From assembly GCA_035530195.1 (NCBI GenBank), contig DATKVG010000062.1, forward strand, positions 1 through 19,383: a stretch of DNA of 19,383 nucleotides. Direction: 5' to 3'. The notes under the pieces are model-generated. The model was not told the origin of the DNA. It saw nothing but the letters and a program-made list of their open reading frames with translations, and made no database searches. This stretch comes from JAPLKX01 sp035530195. GTDB lineage: Bacteria; Hydrogenedentota; Hydrogenedentia; Hydrogenedentales; SLHB01. Both the position numbers and the translations under genes were made by a program. This document shows positions 6,440 through 14,650 of this stretch, piece after piece; the stretch's first letter is position 1; every line of letters begins with the position of its first letter.

Positions 6440-7264
6440 ATGGTGTACGAAGGCAGTTTCAAGTCTCATGACGGCCTTGACCTCTATGAGCGGGGATGGG
6501 AACCAGACACCGGATTGCAGGGCCGCGTCGTGTTGATTCACGGGTATGGCGAACATTGCAGCCGCTACGTCGAGCTGGCCCGCGTGTTCAATGCGGCCGG
6601 GTTTTCCATCCACACCTACGACCAGCGGGGTTTCGGCAAGTCTCCGGGGGAGCGCGGATCGGTCCGCAATTTCGAATTGCTGCTGCAAGACGTGGACACG
6701 TTCCTCGATCACGTCCGCCCCCGTCTCGAGGGCACGCCGTGGTTCATGATGGGCCACAGCATGGGCGGGCTCGTCCTGGCGTCGTACGCCGAAACGCGAA
6801 CCGTCGATGCGCGCGGCCTGGTGTTCAGCAGCCCGTTTCTTGCGCTCAACGCGTCGCCTCTCCTGATTAAGGTGGCCGGCATCGTCGGCGCGCTCGCACC
6901 CTGGATGCCCATCGCGCGGGTCGACCATCCCGCCCGGTCCCGCGATCCCAAGGCGGTCGAAAACGCCATGAAAGACCCGCTCATCTACCCCGGCCCCATC
7001 CGCGCGTTCACGGGCGTCGAGTTCAAACGGGTCGTGACGCGCGCCAGGGTCAATTTCCATCGCATCGCGTTGCCCGCCTATATTATTCATGGCACCGGCG
7101 ATCGAATCGTGCCCAACGAAGGCAGCCGGTTGCTTTACGCCGAGTGCGCGTCAAAGGATAAGACGCTGAGAATCTACGAGGGCGGGTACCACGAACTCTG
7201 GAACGACATCGAAAAAGTCACCGTTATGGCCGGCATTTGCGATTGGCTGGCCGCACATATATAA
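6440..7264 (+). CDS. Alpha/beta hydrolase, monoacylglycerol lipase-like
   Basis: A 274-residue serine hydrolase of the Hydrolase_4 (serine aminopeptidase S33/lysophospholipase) type, likely splitting monoacylglycerols or other short lipid esters in the cytoplasm. The oxyanion-side motif is LIHGYGEHCSRY (32-43), then YDQRGFGKSPG (60-70), the nucleophile elbow GHSMGG (105-110, Ser107), Asp221 in HGTGDRIVP and His251 in GGYHEL, so the triad is complete. No signal peptide is seen. The start is the second in-frame ATG; GGGGAG eight bases upstream supports it over an ATG at 6416. It is followed after 30 bases by the oxidoreductase gene and is probably co-transcribed with it. Length and motifs match bacterial monoglyceride lipases; the true ester substrate is unknown. 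Confidence 0.92.
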   Translation: MVYEGSFKSHDGLDLYERGWEPDTGLQGRVVLIHGYGEHCSRYVELARVFNAAGFSIHTYDQRGFGKSPGERGSVRNFELLLQDVDTFLDHVRPRLEGTPWFMMGHSMGGLVLASYAETRTVDARGLVFSSPFLALNASPLLIKVAGIVGALAPWMPIARVDHPARSRDPKAVENAMKDPLIYPGPIRAFTGVEFKRVVTRARVNFHRIALPAYIIHGTGDRIVPNEGSRLLYAECASKDKTLRIYEGGYHELWNDIEKVTVMAGICDWLAAHI

Positions 7265-7294
7265 AAACCATCAAGCATCGGAGGGGAAACTGCA

Positions 7295-8551
7295 ATGAAA
7301 TCAACGCGGAGAACATTTCTGAAAACTACCGCCGGAGCCGCATTGGCCGCCGCCGGTTGCGCCACCAATGAGCCCGCCCCCAAACGAATGGCCACTGCCG
7401 TAACGCCCAAGCGGCCCCGCCGCACGCTTGGACCCAATGACCGGATCCGGTGCGCCTTTATCGGCATCGGCAGCCGTGGAAGCTCCATCCTCGGCAGCGC
7501 GCTTACATTTGACGACGTCGATATGGTCGCCGTCGCCGATACCTACGACGCCAACCGCGAACGTGCACTCGGCGCCTGCAAGAAAAAGTATCCCGGCGCG
7601 ACCGGCTATGTCCGGTTTGAGAACCTGCTCGAAAAAGAACAGATCGATGCTATCATCACCGCCACGCCCGACCACATCCACGTCCCCGTGATCCTCGCCG
7701 CGCTTGATATGGGCCTCGACGTCTACACCGAAAAACCCATGACGCTCACCTGGGAGTCCGCCAAACAGGTCCGCGACAGAGCCAACGCCGCCGACGCCGT
7801 AATCCAGGTTGGCACCCAGTTGCGCAGCATGGAAATGTATCAGCGGCTGCGCGACGTCGTGCAGTCAGGCGAGCTTGGCAAACTGCTCCGCGTGCGGGTC
7901 AACCGCGACGGGAAGTCGAAGCCGCTGGACAAGGCGGATACACCCGCCGGCGCTACCGAACAAAACACCCACTGGCCGCTGTTCCTGCGCGAAACAAAAC
8001 CCTATCCCTACGACCCGCTCCGTTATTTCCACTGGCGCCAGTTTGTCGAGTACTCGAACGGCTACTACGGCGACCTCATGCTGCACCACCTCGACATCTG
8101 CCATTTTGTCACCGGATGCGGCATGCCGTCCGCCGTCAAAGCCGTCGGCGGAATCTACACGTTCAACGACGGCCGGACCTGCCCCGACACCGTGAGCGCG
8201 CTGCTCGAATACGCGGAGAAATTCCAGTTCAACTACAGCACCACGGTCGGCAACGGCCATTTCGGCCTGTTCGAACGCTACCTGTTCACGAACGGCACCG
8301 TCGAAGTTCGCGGGATGGGCGAGATGTCGATCTACCGCGGCGACAATGAGGAGAAGGTGGGCAGCAAAGGCATTCTGAACGAGCCGCACCTGCAGAACTT
8401 CTTCGACGCCATGCGCTCGCGCAACGCCACCATCGCGCCGGTCGAAGCGGGCCTGATGGCGGCCACCTGCGCACACATGGCCGTCATGTCCATGAACAGC
8501 GGCCGGGCCGCGGCGTGGGATGGCGAGAACGGGACGGTGCGGCTCGCGTAA
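7295..8551 (+). CDS. Exported Gfo/Idh/MocA family oxidoreductase
   Basis: A 418-residue NAD(P)-dependent dehydrogenase-fold protein of the Gfo/Idh/MocA family, whose members oxidise or epimerise sugars, inositols and glycosides. A twin-arginine signal (RRTFLK, residues 5-10) runs into a lipobox-like AAAGC with Cys22, so it may be exported folded and lipid-anchored. The Rossmann dinucleotide motif is FIGIGSRG (55-62); EKPMT (146-150) holds the conserved EKP lysine; the C-terminal domain carries YGDLMLHHLDICHFVTG with the His pair typical of this group. The ribosome site GGAGGGG lies 8-10 bases before the ATG. Export of an NAD-binding enzyme implies that the cofactor is carried across bound. 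The neighbouring lipase and sulfatases fit a glycoside or lipid degradation setting, but no substrate can be named. Confidence 0.93.
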   Translation: MKSTRRTFLKTTAGAALAAAGCATNEPAPKRMATAVTPKRPRRTLGPNDRIRCAFIGIGSRGSSILGSALTFDDVDMVAVADTYDANRERALGACKKKYPGATGYVRFENLLEKEQIDAIITATPDHIHVPVILAALDMGLDVYTEKPMTLTWESAKQVRDRANAADAVIQVGTQLRSMEMYQRLRDVVQSGELGKLLRVRVNRDGKSKPLDKADTPAGATEQNTHWPLFLRETKPYPYDPLRYFHWRQFVEYSNGYYGDLMLHHLDICHFVTGCGMPSAVKAVGGIYTFNDGRTCPDTVSALLEYAEKFQFNYSTTVGNGHFGLFERYLFTNGTVEVRGMGEMSIYRGDNEEKVGSKGILNEPHLQNFFDAMRSRNATIAPVEAGLMAATCAHMAVMSMNSGRAAAWDGENGTVRLA

Positions 8552-8668
8552 ACGCGAGACTGCCCAGTTCGCTTTACAATAGCCCGCGGCATCGGGACTT
8601 CAGCCGTGGGTGTCAGCGTCTTATCTTAGTGCTGTTCAGGGCATCCGCCCGTTTCTCATTTCTTTGTG

Positions 8669-8698
8669 TGGACAGTGGAGATCGCGGTGAGTTAGAAT
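8669..8698 (+). promoter_or_regulatory. Promoter of the MNT-HEPN pair
   Basis: TGGACA (8669-8674) and TAGAAT (8693-8698) are separated by 18 bases; each matches the sigma70 consensus at five of six positions. The predicted transcript start lies close to the ribosome site AGAGGAG, leaving a very short leader before the ATG at 8720. Confidence 0.55.
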
Positions 8699-8719
8699 TG
8701 GGAAGAGGAGAATGTACTA

Positions 8720-9034
8720 ATGTGCCCGCCAGTGCGGTATCATGGAATTGAGATTCCGGAAAAGATTATCGCCGATTTCTGTCGGCGTCATCACGTACGC
8801 CGGCTTTGCCTGTTCGGCTCGATTCTGCGCGACGATTTCCGGCCCGATAGCGATGTCGACGTGCTGGTGCAGTTTGAACCGGCAGCCACTCCGGGCTTTG
8901 GCTTCTTCGGAATCCAAGAGGAACTTTCCGCCTTACTCGGCCGGAGGGTAGACCTCCACACGCCCGGGTTCCTCAGCAAGTACTTCCGGGATGAGGTGCT
9001 GCGGGAGGCGGAGGTGTTGTATGACGCGGCATGA
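8720..9034 (+). CDS. mntA: MNT-type nucleotidyltransferase antitoxin (MntA-like)
   Basis: A 104-residue minimal nucleotidyltransferase. The family signature GSX10DXD is intact: Gly33-Ser34 in LFGSILRDD, then Asp45 and Asp47 in DSDVDVLV. A third acidic residue, Asp78 in RRVDLH, completes the metal-binding set. In type VII toxin-antitoxin systems the MNT protein adds AMP residues to a tyrosine of the HEPN toxin and so silences it. The gene overlaps the next one by 14 bases, the usual tight coupling. AGAGGAG lies about 8-10 bases before the ATG, and a promoter precedes it. Function is inferred from motifs and pairing; a stand-alone regulatory role is less likely. Confidence 0.9.
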   Translation: MCPPVRYHGIEIPEKIIADFCRRHHVRRLCLFGSILRDDFRPDSDVDVLVQFEPAATPGFGFFGIQEELSALLGRRVDLHTPGFLSKYFRDEVLREAEVLYDAA

Positions 9035-9368
9035 CGACATGGTTGCGCTTCGACACATGCGCGACCACGCCCTCGAGGCTGTCACGGCCGCGCGTAACCG
9101 GTCACGACAGGACCTCGATGGCGACCGCATATTTTCCCTTGCACTGATCAAACTTGTCGAGATCGTCGGTGAGGCGGCCAGCCGGGTTTCCTTGGCAACA
9201 CGTGCCCTTGAACCGCGTATTCCCTGGAACGAAATAGTGGCCGCACGGAATCGGCTTGTTCACGGCTACGATCAGGTTGATCTCGATGTTCTGTGGCGCA
9301 TCGTGGCGGTAGAACTACCTCCACTCATCCAACAGTTGGAGACGATTCTGACCGGGCACTCGAAATAG
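9021..9368 (+). CDS. hepT: HEPN-domain toxin (HepT-like ribonuclease)
   Basis: A 115-residue all-alpha HEPN protein (DUF86/HepT type). The catalytic RX4HXY motif is complete: Arg76, His81 and Tyr83 in ARNRLVHGY. In characterised HepT toxins Arg and His form the RNase site, and the tyrosine is the residue that MntA adenylylates. The ATG at 9021 lies inside the end of mntA, with GGAGG (9010-9014) six bases upstream, which decides the start over an out-of-context ATG at 8991. Translational coupling to the antitoxin is therefore likely. No promoter of its own is visible. The pair is a self-contained module between metabolic genes, as expected for a laterally acquired unit. Confidence 0.9.
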   Translation: MTRHDDMVALRHMRDHALEAVTAARNRSRQDLDGDRIFSLALIKLVEIVGEAASRVSLATRALEPRIPWNEIVAARNRLVHGYDQVDLDVLWRIVAVELPPLIQQLETILTGHSK

Positions 9369-9431
9369 GGCCTGATAGGGAAGGCTTTTCGCCCGCTTTT
9401 CGCGAGATAGCTTGCCATAACCAGAGCCGTA

Positions 9432-11120
9432 TCAGTTGCCGGGGCGCATTTTGGCCAGGTCGACGCCGGCCTTTGTCACGATATCGCCGGCTTCGCGGCC
9501 GGGTCCGGTTCGCTCTTCGTATTCGCCTTCGTGGTAGTCGTAGCTGGGGATAATGTAGCCGAACTCGTCGTTGGTGAGGCCGAGCACCATCCGGAGTGCG
9601 CCGGTCATTTTGGCCATGATCTCGATGGCGATCTGGGGCAGCACTTCGCCGGGCACCGTGATGAACTGGGCATCGCCCACCCAAATCACGTTCATTTCAG
9701 ATTGAACCGCGCCGTTGAACGCGAACGGTTTGGGCGTGTTGGCGAGAAACCCGGTAAGGGCTTTGGTTGTGACGGGGATTTCGAGCGGGCGTCGGTGAAC
9801 CCAAAGGCCGCAGGCCGTCATGGGCTTGGCGTTTCGTGCGGCGGCGCAGACGTGTTTTGCCAGGCCCTTGCCCATCTCGGCGGCGGCCTCGTAGGTGCGC
9901 AACCGCGTATCCGGGCTGACCATGCCGCCGAGCGCGCCGTTGAGAAAGACGGTTTGCCCGCCGAGTTCTCGCGCCACCTCGTTGCACATCGTGCCCACGA
10001 AATCGGGCGAAATGCCGCGTTTGTCTTCAAGCCGGACCACTTCCGGATGGCAGGTGAGGTGCACCAGATTGAGGATGGGCCGCCCGTCTTCTCCCACGGC
10101 CTGGATCACGGATACGGTCGGGTCCATCACCGCGGGGTCGCGCCAGTTCAGGATCAGGTCGACTACGCGGCCGCCCGCCATGGACATCTCGGTTGACCCG
10201 CGCAGGAGCGCCTTCACGGGCCGCATGTTCCCGGCGGCTTTAAGGATGGCGGCCTCGGTTTGACGCATAACGTATTCGGCGTACTCGCTCGGGTAATACC
10301 CGTAAAACCCCATGGTGTCGACGTTCGCATGCGTGTGCGACATCGAGACGTAGACATTTGGGAACCCTTTCTTGGCCAGGGATTCGCGCAGGGGCGCCAA
10401 GTCCCAAGGCCCAATGAGGAACACGTCCAGGCCCGCAAACACCACCCGCTGACCGCCCCGCTCGAAAACGGCTACCCGCGCCAATACGTCCTCCTCGAGG
10501 TGAAACGGTTTTTCCTTGGCGTCCTCCGTGAGATTGTCGTAACGCTGGGGCGCGATGCTCACCTGCGCGGCGCCTGCCCGAAAATCCGCCGGGACCTCGG
10601 CCGGTTTGCCGGCGGTTTCGTCGCGGCGCAAATCGAACTCATGAACATGGGTGTCGGGCACGCGGCGGGTTCGCGGCGCGAAATAAACAATCCCGATGGT
10701 TTTACCGGCCGCGTCGCAAATGAACCGGAGCCCTTTCTGGCTATACTCGAGAAACTCCTGGGTCTGGAAACGGATCTCAACCTCCGGCTTGCCGAACAAC
10801 GCCACGATTGGCTCGCGCGACGGATAGCGGGGGTCTGGTGAGGCGGCCGTAACGGCTTCGATCTTGCCTTTCGAGAAGAAGAACCGGTCGGTCAGACCGG
10901 GAGCGCCTTCGCTTGGATATCGGTAGTCGCGATCTGACTGACTTGCGGCGGGAGGAGGGCCCATCACGCGCGAGACATCGTCCTGCGTCGCTTCACCCGG
11001 TACAAGCCCCCTGAACGCATTCGGAACCTGTTCCGCCGCACCCGCACCCAGCGTTGTTAACAGCACAAGGACCCCCACTACACACGCACCCGCATTGAAA
11101 AAGAAACATATTCTTTGCAT
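9432..11120 (-). CDS. Exported ceramidase-like hydrolase with BamE-like N-terminal region
   Basis: A 562-residue exported protein. Residues 1-29 form a Sec signal peptide (hydrophobic VVGVLVLLTTLG, cleavage near GAA-E). Residues 36-150 look like two SmpA/BamE-style units: one opens GLVPGEATQDDVSRVMGPP, the second EPIVALFGKPEVE. From about 180 to the end it resembles neutral/alkaline non-lysosomal ceramidase N-terminal domains. It has AGAAQVSIAP (182-190), the zinc-type SHTHANVD (261-268), a further His in LTCHPEVV (355-362), and NGALGGMVSPD (394-404). Such enzymes cut the amide bond of ceramide or act on sugar-like esters. The assignment to the superfamily is good, the ceramide substrate is not shown. 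The ribosome site is GAGG about 9 bases upstream, and a strong promoter precedes it. It is divergent from the iduronate-sulfatase-like gene. Confidence 0.8.
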   Translation of the reverse strand: MQRICFFFNAGACVVGVLVLLTTLGAGAAEQVPNAFRGLVPGEATQDDVSRVMGPPPAASQSDRDYRYPSEGAPGLTDRFFFSKGKIEAVTAASPDPRYPSREPIVALFGKPEVEIRFQTQEFLEYSQKGLRFICDAAGKTIGIVYFAPRTRRVPDTHVHEFDLRRDETAGKPAEVPADFRAGAAQVSIAPQRYDNLTEDAKEKPFHLEEDVLARVAVFERGGQRVVFAGLDVFLIGPWDLAPLRESLAKKGFPNVYVSMSHTHANVDTMGFYGYYPSEYAEYVMRQTEAAILKAAGNMRPVKALLRGSTEMSMAGGRVVDLILNWRDPAVMDPTVSVIQAVGEDGRPILNLVHLTCHPEVVRLEDKRGISPDFVGTMCNEVARELGGQTVFLNGALGGMVSPDTRLRTYEAAAEMGKGLAKHVCAAARNAKPMTACGLWVHRRPLEIPVTTKALTGFLANTPKPFAFNGAVQSEMNVIWVGDAQFITVPGEVLPQIAIEIMAKMTGALRMVLGLTNDEFGYIIPSYDYHEGEYEERTGPGREAGDIVTKAGVDLAKMRPGN

Positions 11121-11183
11121 ATCCGGCCACCTCGCACATTCCCGTTACGCACCACGCGCCCATCCACATTGCCCAACCGGGGT

Positions 11184-11212
11184 ATGATACGCGCGGCCGG
11201 TTGTTCCGTCAA
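11184..11212 (-). promoter_or_regulatory. Strong sigma70-type promoter of the ceramidase-like gene
   Basis: Minus-strand TTGACG (11212-11207) and TATCAT (11189-11184) are separated by exactly 17 bases, five of six matches each. The start codon lies about 60 bases downstream. Confidence 0.7.
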
Positions 11213-11230
11213 CGCGGCAGGATGCCGCGT
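11212..11230. repeat. 8-3-8 palindrome abutting the promoter
   Basis: ACGCGGCA (11212-11219) pairs perfectly with TGCCGCGT (11223-11230) around GGA. It touches the -35 box of the minus-strand promoter, so it could be an operator; it also fits the family of short 3-nt-loop palindromes in the window. Confidence 0.45.
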
Positions 11231-11340
11231 CTACACTTGCAGCCAATAGGGGATGGAATGGTCTGCCATTGCAAGCCCAACCAAGAACTCACTTCGAGGC
11301 GAGAACGTCTTACGTGCGGATTTTGGAACAACAACCCGTC

Positions 11341-11371
11341 TTGACCGTCCGTTGGCGGCGTATGATAGAAT
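11341..11371 (+). promoter_or_regulatory. Possible promoter of the iduronate-sulfatase-like gene
   Basis: TTGACC (11341-11346) and TAGAAT (11366-11371) match the consensus well, but the spacer of 19 bases is long. The alternative TATGAT at 11361 would give a spacer of only 14. The start codon lies 45 bases downstream. Confidence 0.35.
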
Positions 11372-11415
11372 TCGGGCATTCGCCAAATGTGGCGCGGCCA
11401 ACGGGAGGAATCCAC

Positions 11416-12816
11416 ATGGCGCATCAAATCAGCAGACGCCGGTTGTTGAGCCTGATTGGAGGCACGGCCGCATCGACGGTGTTTGCGCGGTTTGCAGACG
11501 CCGCGCCGTCCAGGCCCAACGTGCTGTTCATGGCCATCGACGATCTCAACGATTGGATCGGCTGCCTCGGCGGCCACCCCGACGTTAAGACGCCTCACCT
11601 CGATGCGCTCGCCGCGCGCGGCGTCCTGTTCTCGAATGCCCACTGCGCCGCACCCGCGTGCAACCCATCGCGCGCGGCCCTCATGACGGGCATCCGGCCG
11701 TCCACCTCGGGCGTCTATATCAACTCCCAGCCCTGGCGGAAAAGCCCGGTGCTCCGCGACGCCGTCACCATCCCCCAGCACTTCATGGCACACGGGTACG
11801 AGGCCATCGGCAGCGGGAAAATCTACCACGGCAACTTTCCGGACCCGCCGTCCTGGCAGGAATATTGGCCCTCGCAGAAAAATAACAAGCCCGGCGATCC
11901 CGTGCGCAAGGAAAAATCGCCCGCTGCCAAGACCCATTTCGATTGGGGGCCGCTGGATGTGCCCGTCGAGCAGATGGGCGATTGGCAGGTCGCCGATTGG
12001 GTGATCGGGCAGCTCGGCAAACAGCACGAGAAACCATTCTTTCTCGGCTGCGGGTTTTTCCGGCCCCACCTGCCGTGGTACGTGCCGCGCAAGTATTTCG
12101 AGATGTATCCGCCCGACAAGATCACGCTGCCCAACGTCAAAGAAGACGACCTCGACGACGTCCCACCCGCCGGAAAACGCATGGCTCTGAAAAGCGGCGA
12201 CCACGCGCGCGTCCTCGAGCACAACGAATGGCGCCAGGCCGTCCAGGGTTATCTGGCATGTATCAGTTTTGTCGACGACTGCGTCGGCAGGGTCATTTCC
12301 GCGCTCGACAACAGCCCACACCGCGACAACACCCTCGTCGTCCTCTGGTCGGACCACGGCTGGCATCTGGGCGAGAAACTCCACTGGCGCAAGTTCGCCC
12401 TCTGGGAAGAAGCCACGCATAACGTGCTCATGGTCGCCGCCCCCGGCACAACCTCGCCCGGCGGCAGGTGCCCCGCAACCGTCAACCTGCTGGATATCTA
12501 CCCCACCCTGATTGAGCTATGCTCTCTCGATCCCAAAAAGGAACTCGAGGGAAACAGTCTGCTCCCCCTGCTCAAAGATCCGCAGGCCACATGGGACCGG
12601 CCTACACTCACCACACACGAACGCAACAACCATTCGGTCCGGTCAGACCGATGGCGCTACATCCGATACGCCGACGGCTCCGAAGAACTCTACGACCATT
12701 CCGCCGACGAGATGGAATGGACCAACCTCGCTACCGACCCGCAATACGACCACATCAAAAAAGAACTCCAAAAATGGCTTCCCTCAACCAACGCCGAGGA
12801 TGTCCCTCCAAAATAA
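11416..12816 (+). CDS. Tat-exported sulfatase, iduronate-2-sulfatase-like
   Basis: A 466-residue Cys-type sulfatase. A twin-arginine signal SRRRLLSLIG (6-15) precedes a likely AXA cleavage near residue 29. IDDLND (41-46) gives metal ligands, and CNPSR (82-86) holds the formylglycine cysteine. GKIYHG (134-139) gives Lys and His. RPHLPW (216-221) and WSDHGWHLGE (311-320) match the layout of iduronate-2-sulfatase (KPHxPF and SDHGWxLGE blocks). Members remove 2-O-sulfate from uronic acids in glycosaminoglycans or similar algal and animal glycans; the exact sugar is not shown. The ATG has GGGAGGA six to seven bases upstream; a frame extension to 11269 runs through the promoter and is not credible. 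It is divergent from the ceramidase-like gene, and no maturation enzyme is nearby. Confidence 0.93.
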   Translation: MAHQISRRRLLSLIGGTAASTVFARFADAAPSRPNVLFMAIDDLNDWIGCLGGHPDVKTPHLDALAARGVLFSNAHCAAPACNPSRAALMTGIRPSTSGVYINSQPWRKSPVLRDAVTIPQHFMAHGYEAIGSGKIYHGNFPDPPSWQEYWPSQKNNKPGDPVRKEKSPAAKTHFDWGPLDVPVEQMGDWQVADWVIGQLGKQHEKPFFLGCGFFRPHLPWYVPRKYFEMYPPDKITLPNVKEDDLDDVPPAGKRMALKSGDHARVLEHNEWRQAVQGYLACISFVDDCVGRVISALDNSPHRDNTLVVLWSDHGWHLGEKLHWRKFALWEEATHNVLMVAAPGTTSPGGRCPATVNLLDIYPTLIELCSLDPKKELEGNSLLPLLKDPQATWDRPTLTTHERNNHSVRSDRWRYIRYADGSEELYDHSADEMEWTNLATDPQYDHIKKELQKWLPSTNAEDVPPK

Positions 12817-12975
12817 CGCGACGTTGCCGCCAGCCACTGACATTATTTGATTGGAACTGGGCACGCGCGAAAACAATACGCCCAAAAAGAGGGGCAAAAA
12901 GACTGTTTTTCGCGGGGATACTGTCGCCGTCTCTTAATAAAACGCCGAAAACCTCGAAAACAAATGCGGCGGGTA

Positions 12976-13004
12976 TTGCCACTCTCTATTCTGATCGGCA
13001 TAAT
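12976..13004 (+). promoter_or_regulatory. Promoter of citrate synthase
   Basis: TTGCCA (12976-12981) and CATAAT (12999-13004) are separated by 17 bases, each with five of six consensus positions. The predicted transcript start near 13011 leaves a leader of about 90 bases before the ATG. Confidence 0.65.
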
Positions 13005-13031
13005 AAGGCGTTGAGCTGCTGAAACGTCTGT

Positions 13032-13078
13032 TGCGGGCCTGGGCGCTTGATTGCTTTATCCCGCGGTGTCGGCCCGCA
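13032..13078 (+). other. Inverted repeat in the citrate synthase leader
   Basis: TGCGGGCC (13032-13039) is perfectly complementary to GGCCCGCA (13071-13078), enclosing 31 bases, inside the predicted leader and ending 9 bases before the ribosome site. It could form a regulatory stem; no known riboswitch class is recognisable. Confidence 0.35.
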
Positions 13079-13099
13079 GCCAACCATGGAGGCCAAGAC

Positions 13100-14479
13100 A
13101 TGGATCTCGAGAATAGCGTTTGGTTCGAGCGGCTGAGTGCCATGGCGGAGTCGAGCAGTCAGGTCGATTCATCGCTTTACTCCCAATATGACGTGAAGCG
13201 CGGCCTGCGCGACATCTCGGGCAAGGGTGTCTTGGCCGGCCTGACGCAGATCGGCGAAGTGCAGGCCCAAACACAAGTCGGCGACCAGTCCGTTCCCGGG
13301 CCGGGCCACCTCATTTACCGTGGGATCGACATCGACGAAATCGTCGACGGGTTTCTGTCCGAGGGCCGGGAAGGCTTCGAGGAGGCGTGTTACCTCCTGC
13401 TGTTCGGCCAACTCCCGAGCCCTGAGGAGTTGGAACGGTTCCAGAAACTCCTGGTGTCTTACCGTGCACTGCCGGACAACTTCGTCCACGACTCCATTCT
13501 CAAACTGTGCAGCCGCGACATGATGAATGCCTTGGCGCAAAGCGTCCTGGCTCTTTACGTCTCGGATGATCGCGCCGACGACATCGACATTCCCAACGTC
13601 CTGCGGCAGTGTATTCTGCTGATTGCCACATTCCCACTGCTCGCCGCCTACAGCTACCGCGCCCATTCCTACCACTACAAACACAAGAGCCTCGTCATTC
13701 ACAGCCCAAACCCCAAGCTGTCAACGGCCGCCAATTTTCTCCACATGCTCCGCCACGACAGCCAGTACACACCGCTCGAGGCCCAACTGCTGGATTTGGC
13801 GCTTGTCCTGCACGCCGAACACGGCGGCGGAAACAACTCGACGTTCACGGCCCACGTCGTTACGTCCAGCGGCACCGACACCTATTCGGCCATCGCGGCC
13901 GCGCTCGGCTCGCTCAAAGGGCCACGCCACGGCGGCGCCAATATCAAGGTCGTCCAGATGTTTCAAGATCTCAAGCAGCAGGTTTCCGACTGGGAAAACG
14001 AGCGACTGCTTGAAGAATACCTCCTCAAGTTGCTCAACAAAAAGGCTTTCGATCACTCCGGCCTCATCTACGGGATCGGCCACGCCGTCTATTCCGTTTC
14101 AGACCCCCGCACACTCATTCTCCGCGACCATGTGGGCAAACTCGCAAAAGAGAAAGGCCTGGCGGACGAAATGCGCCTCTACCAAAAAGTCGAGAAACTC
14201 GCCCCCGAAGTCATCAGCCATGTACGGAAAATGTACAAAGGTGTCAGCGCCAATGTCGACTTCTACTCCGGATTTCTCTACCGCCTGCTCGAAATTCCCG
14301 TCGAACTGTTCACACCCCTGTTTGCCATGGCCCGAATCGCCGGATGGAGCGCGCATCGCATCGAAGAAATCGCCAACGCCGGAAAAATCATACGGCCCGC
14401 ATACAAAAGTGTCGCCTCGCAGAGACACTACGTGCCCCTGTCCGACCGGAACACGGGCTCGAACAGCCGCCCTTGCTGA
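13100..14479 (+). CDS. gltA: Citrate synthase (citrate/2-methylcitrate synthase family)
   Basis: A 459-residue cytoplasmic enzyme that condenses acetyl-CoA with oxaloacetate to start the TCA cycle; relatives use propionyl-CoA to make 2-methylcitrate. The catalytic triad is visible: His277 in KGPRHGGAN (273-281), His328 in YGIGHAVY (324-331) and Asp387 in NVDFYSGFLYR (385-395). LHAEHGGGNNSTF (237-249) is the conserved block before them. GIGHAVYSVSDPR has Ala where many homologues have Arg (GHRVY), a form I associate with the Clostridium/Thermotoga-type subgroup. GGAGG (13088-13092) lies seven bases before the chosen ATG; an upstream in-frame ATG at 13031 falls in the leader. The last roughly 15 residues are poorly conserved. 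It has its own promoter and is converged on by the DUF5107-TPR gene. Citrate and methylcitrate activities cannot be separated from sequence alone. Confidence 0.93.
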   Translation: MDLENSVWFERLSAMAESSSQVDSSLYSQYDVKRGLRDISGKGVLAGLTQIGEVQAQTQVGDQSVPGPGHLIYRGIDIDEIVDGFLSEGREGFEEACYLLLFGQLPSPEELERFQKLLVSYRALPDNFVHDSILKLCSRDMMNALAQSVLALYVSDDRADDIDIPNVLRQCILLIATFPLLAAYSYRAHSYHYKHKSLVIHSPNPKLSTAANFLHMLRHDSQYTPLEAQLLDLALVLHAEHGGGNNSTFTAHVVTSSGTDTYSAIAAALGSLKGPRHGGANIKVVQMFQDLKQQVSDWENERLLEEYLLKLLNKKAFDHSGLIYGIGHAVYSVSDPRTLILRDHVGKLAKEKGLADEMRLYQKVEKLAPEVISHVRKMYKGVSANVDFYSGFLYRLLEIPVELFTPLFAMARIAGWSAHRIEEIANAGKIIRPAYKSVASQRHYVPLSDRNTGSNSRPC

Positions 14480-14650
14480 ACCGGACCGCTTACGTGGCCT
14501 TACGGGAAACTGGCAGGGGACGTAACGGAAAGGTATAGCAAAAGTTCAAAGGTCCTTTTTGTTCTTTCCCAGCGTGTCGCTCCTGCAGAATCATCGGACA
14601 ATCATGAGCCTCGATGTGATTGCCTTGACGCTTCACGGTTTCCGGATATG

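Noticed and set aside
11209..12420. 403-codon minus-strand open frame
   Set aside because: It runs antisense to the iduronate-sulfatase-like gene and through its promoter region; no recognisable protein features.
12880..12920. A-rich/T-rich stretch after the iduronate-sulfatase-like gene as a terminator
   Set aside because: Only a poor A-T stem can be drawn, and no T-run follows a GC stem.
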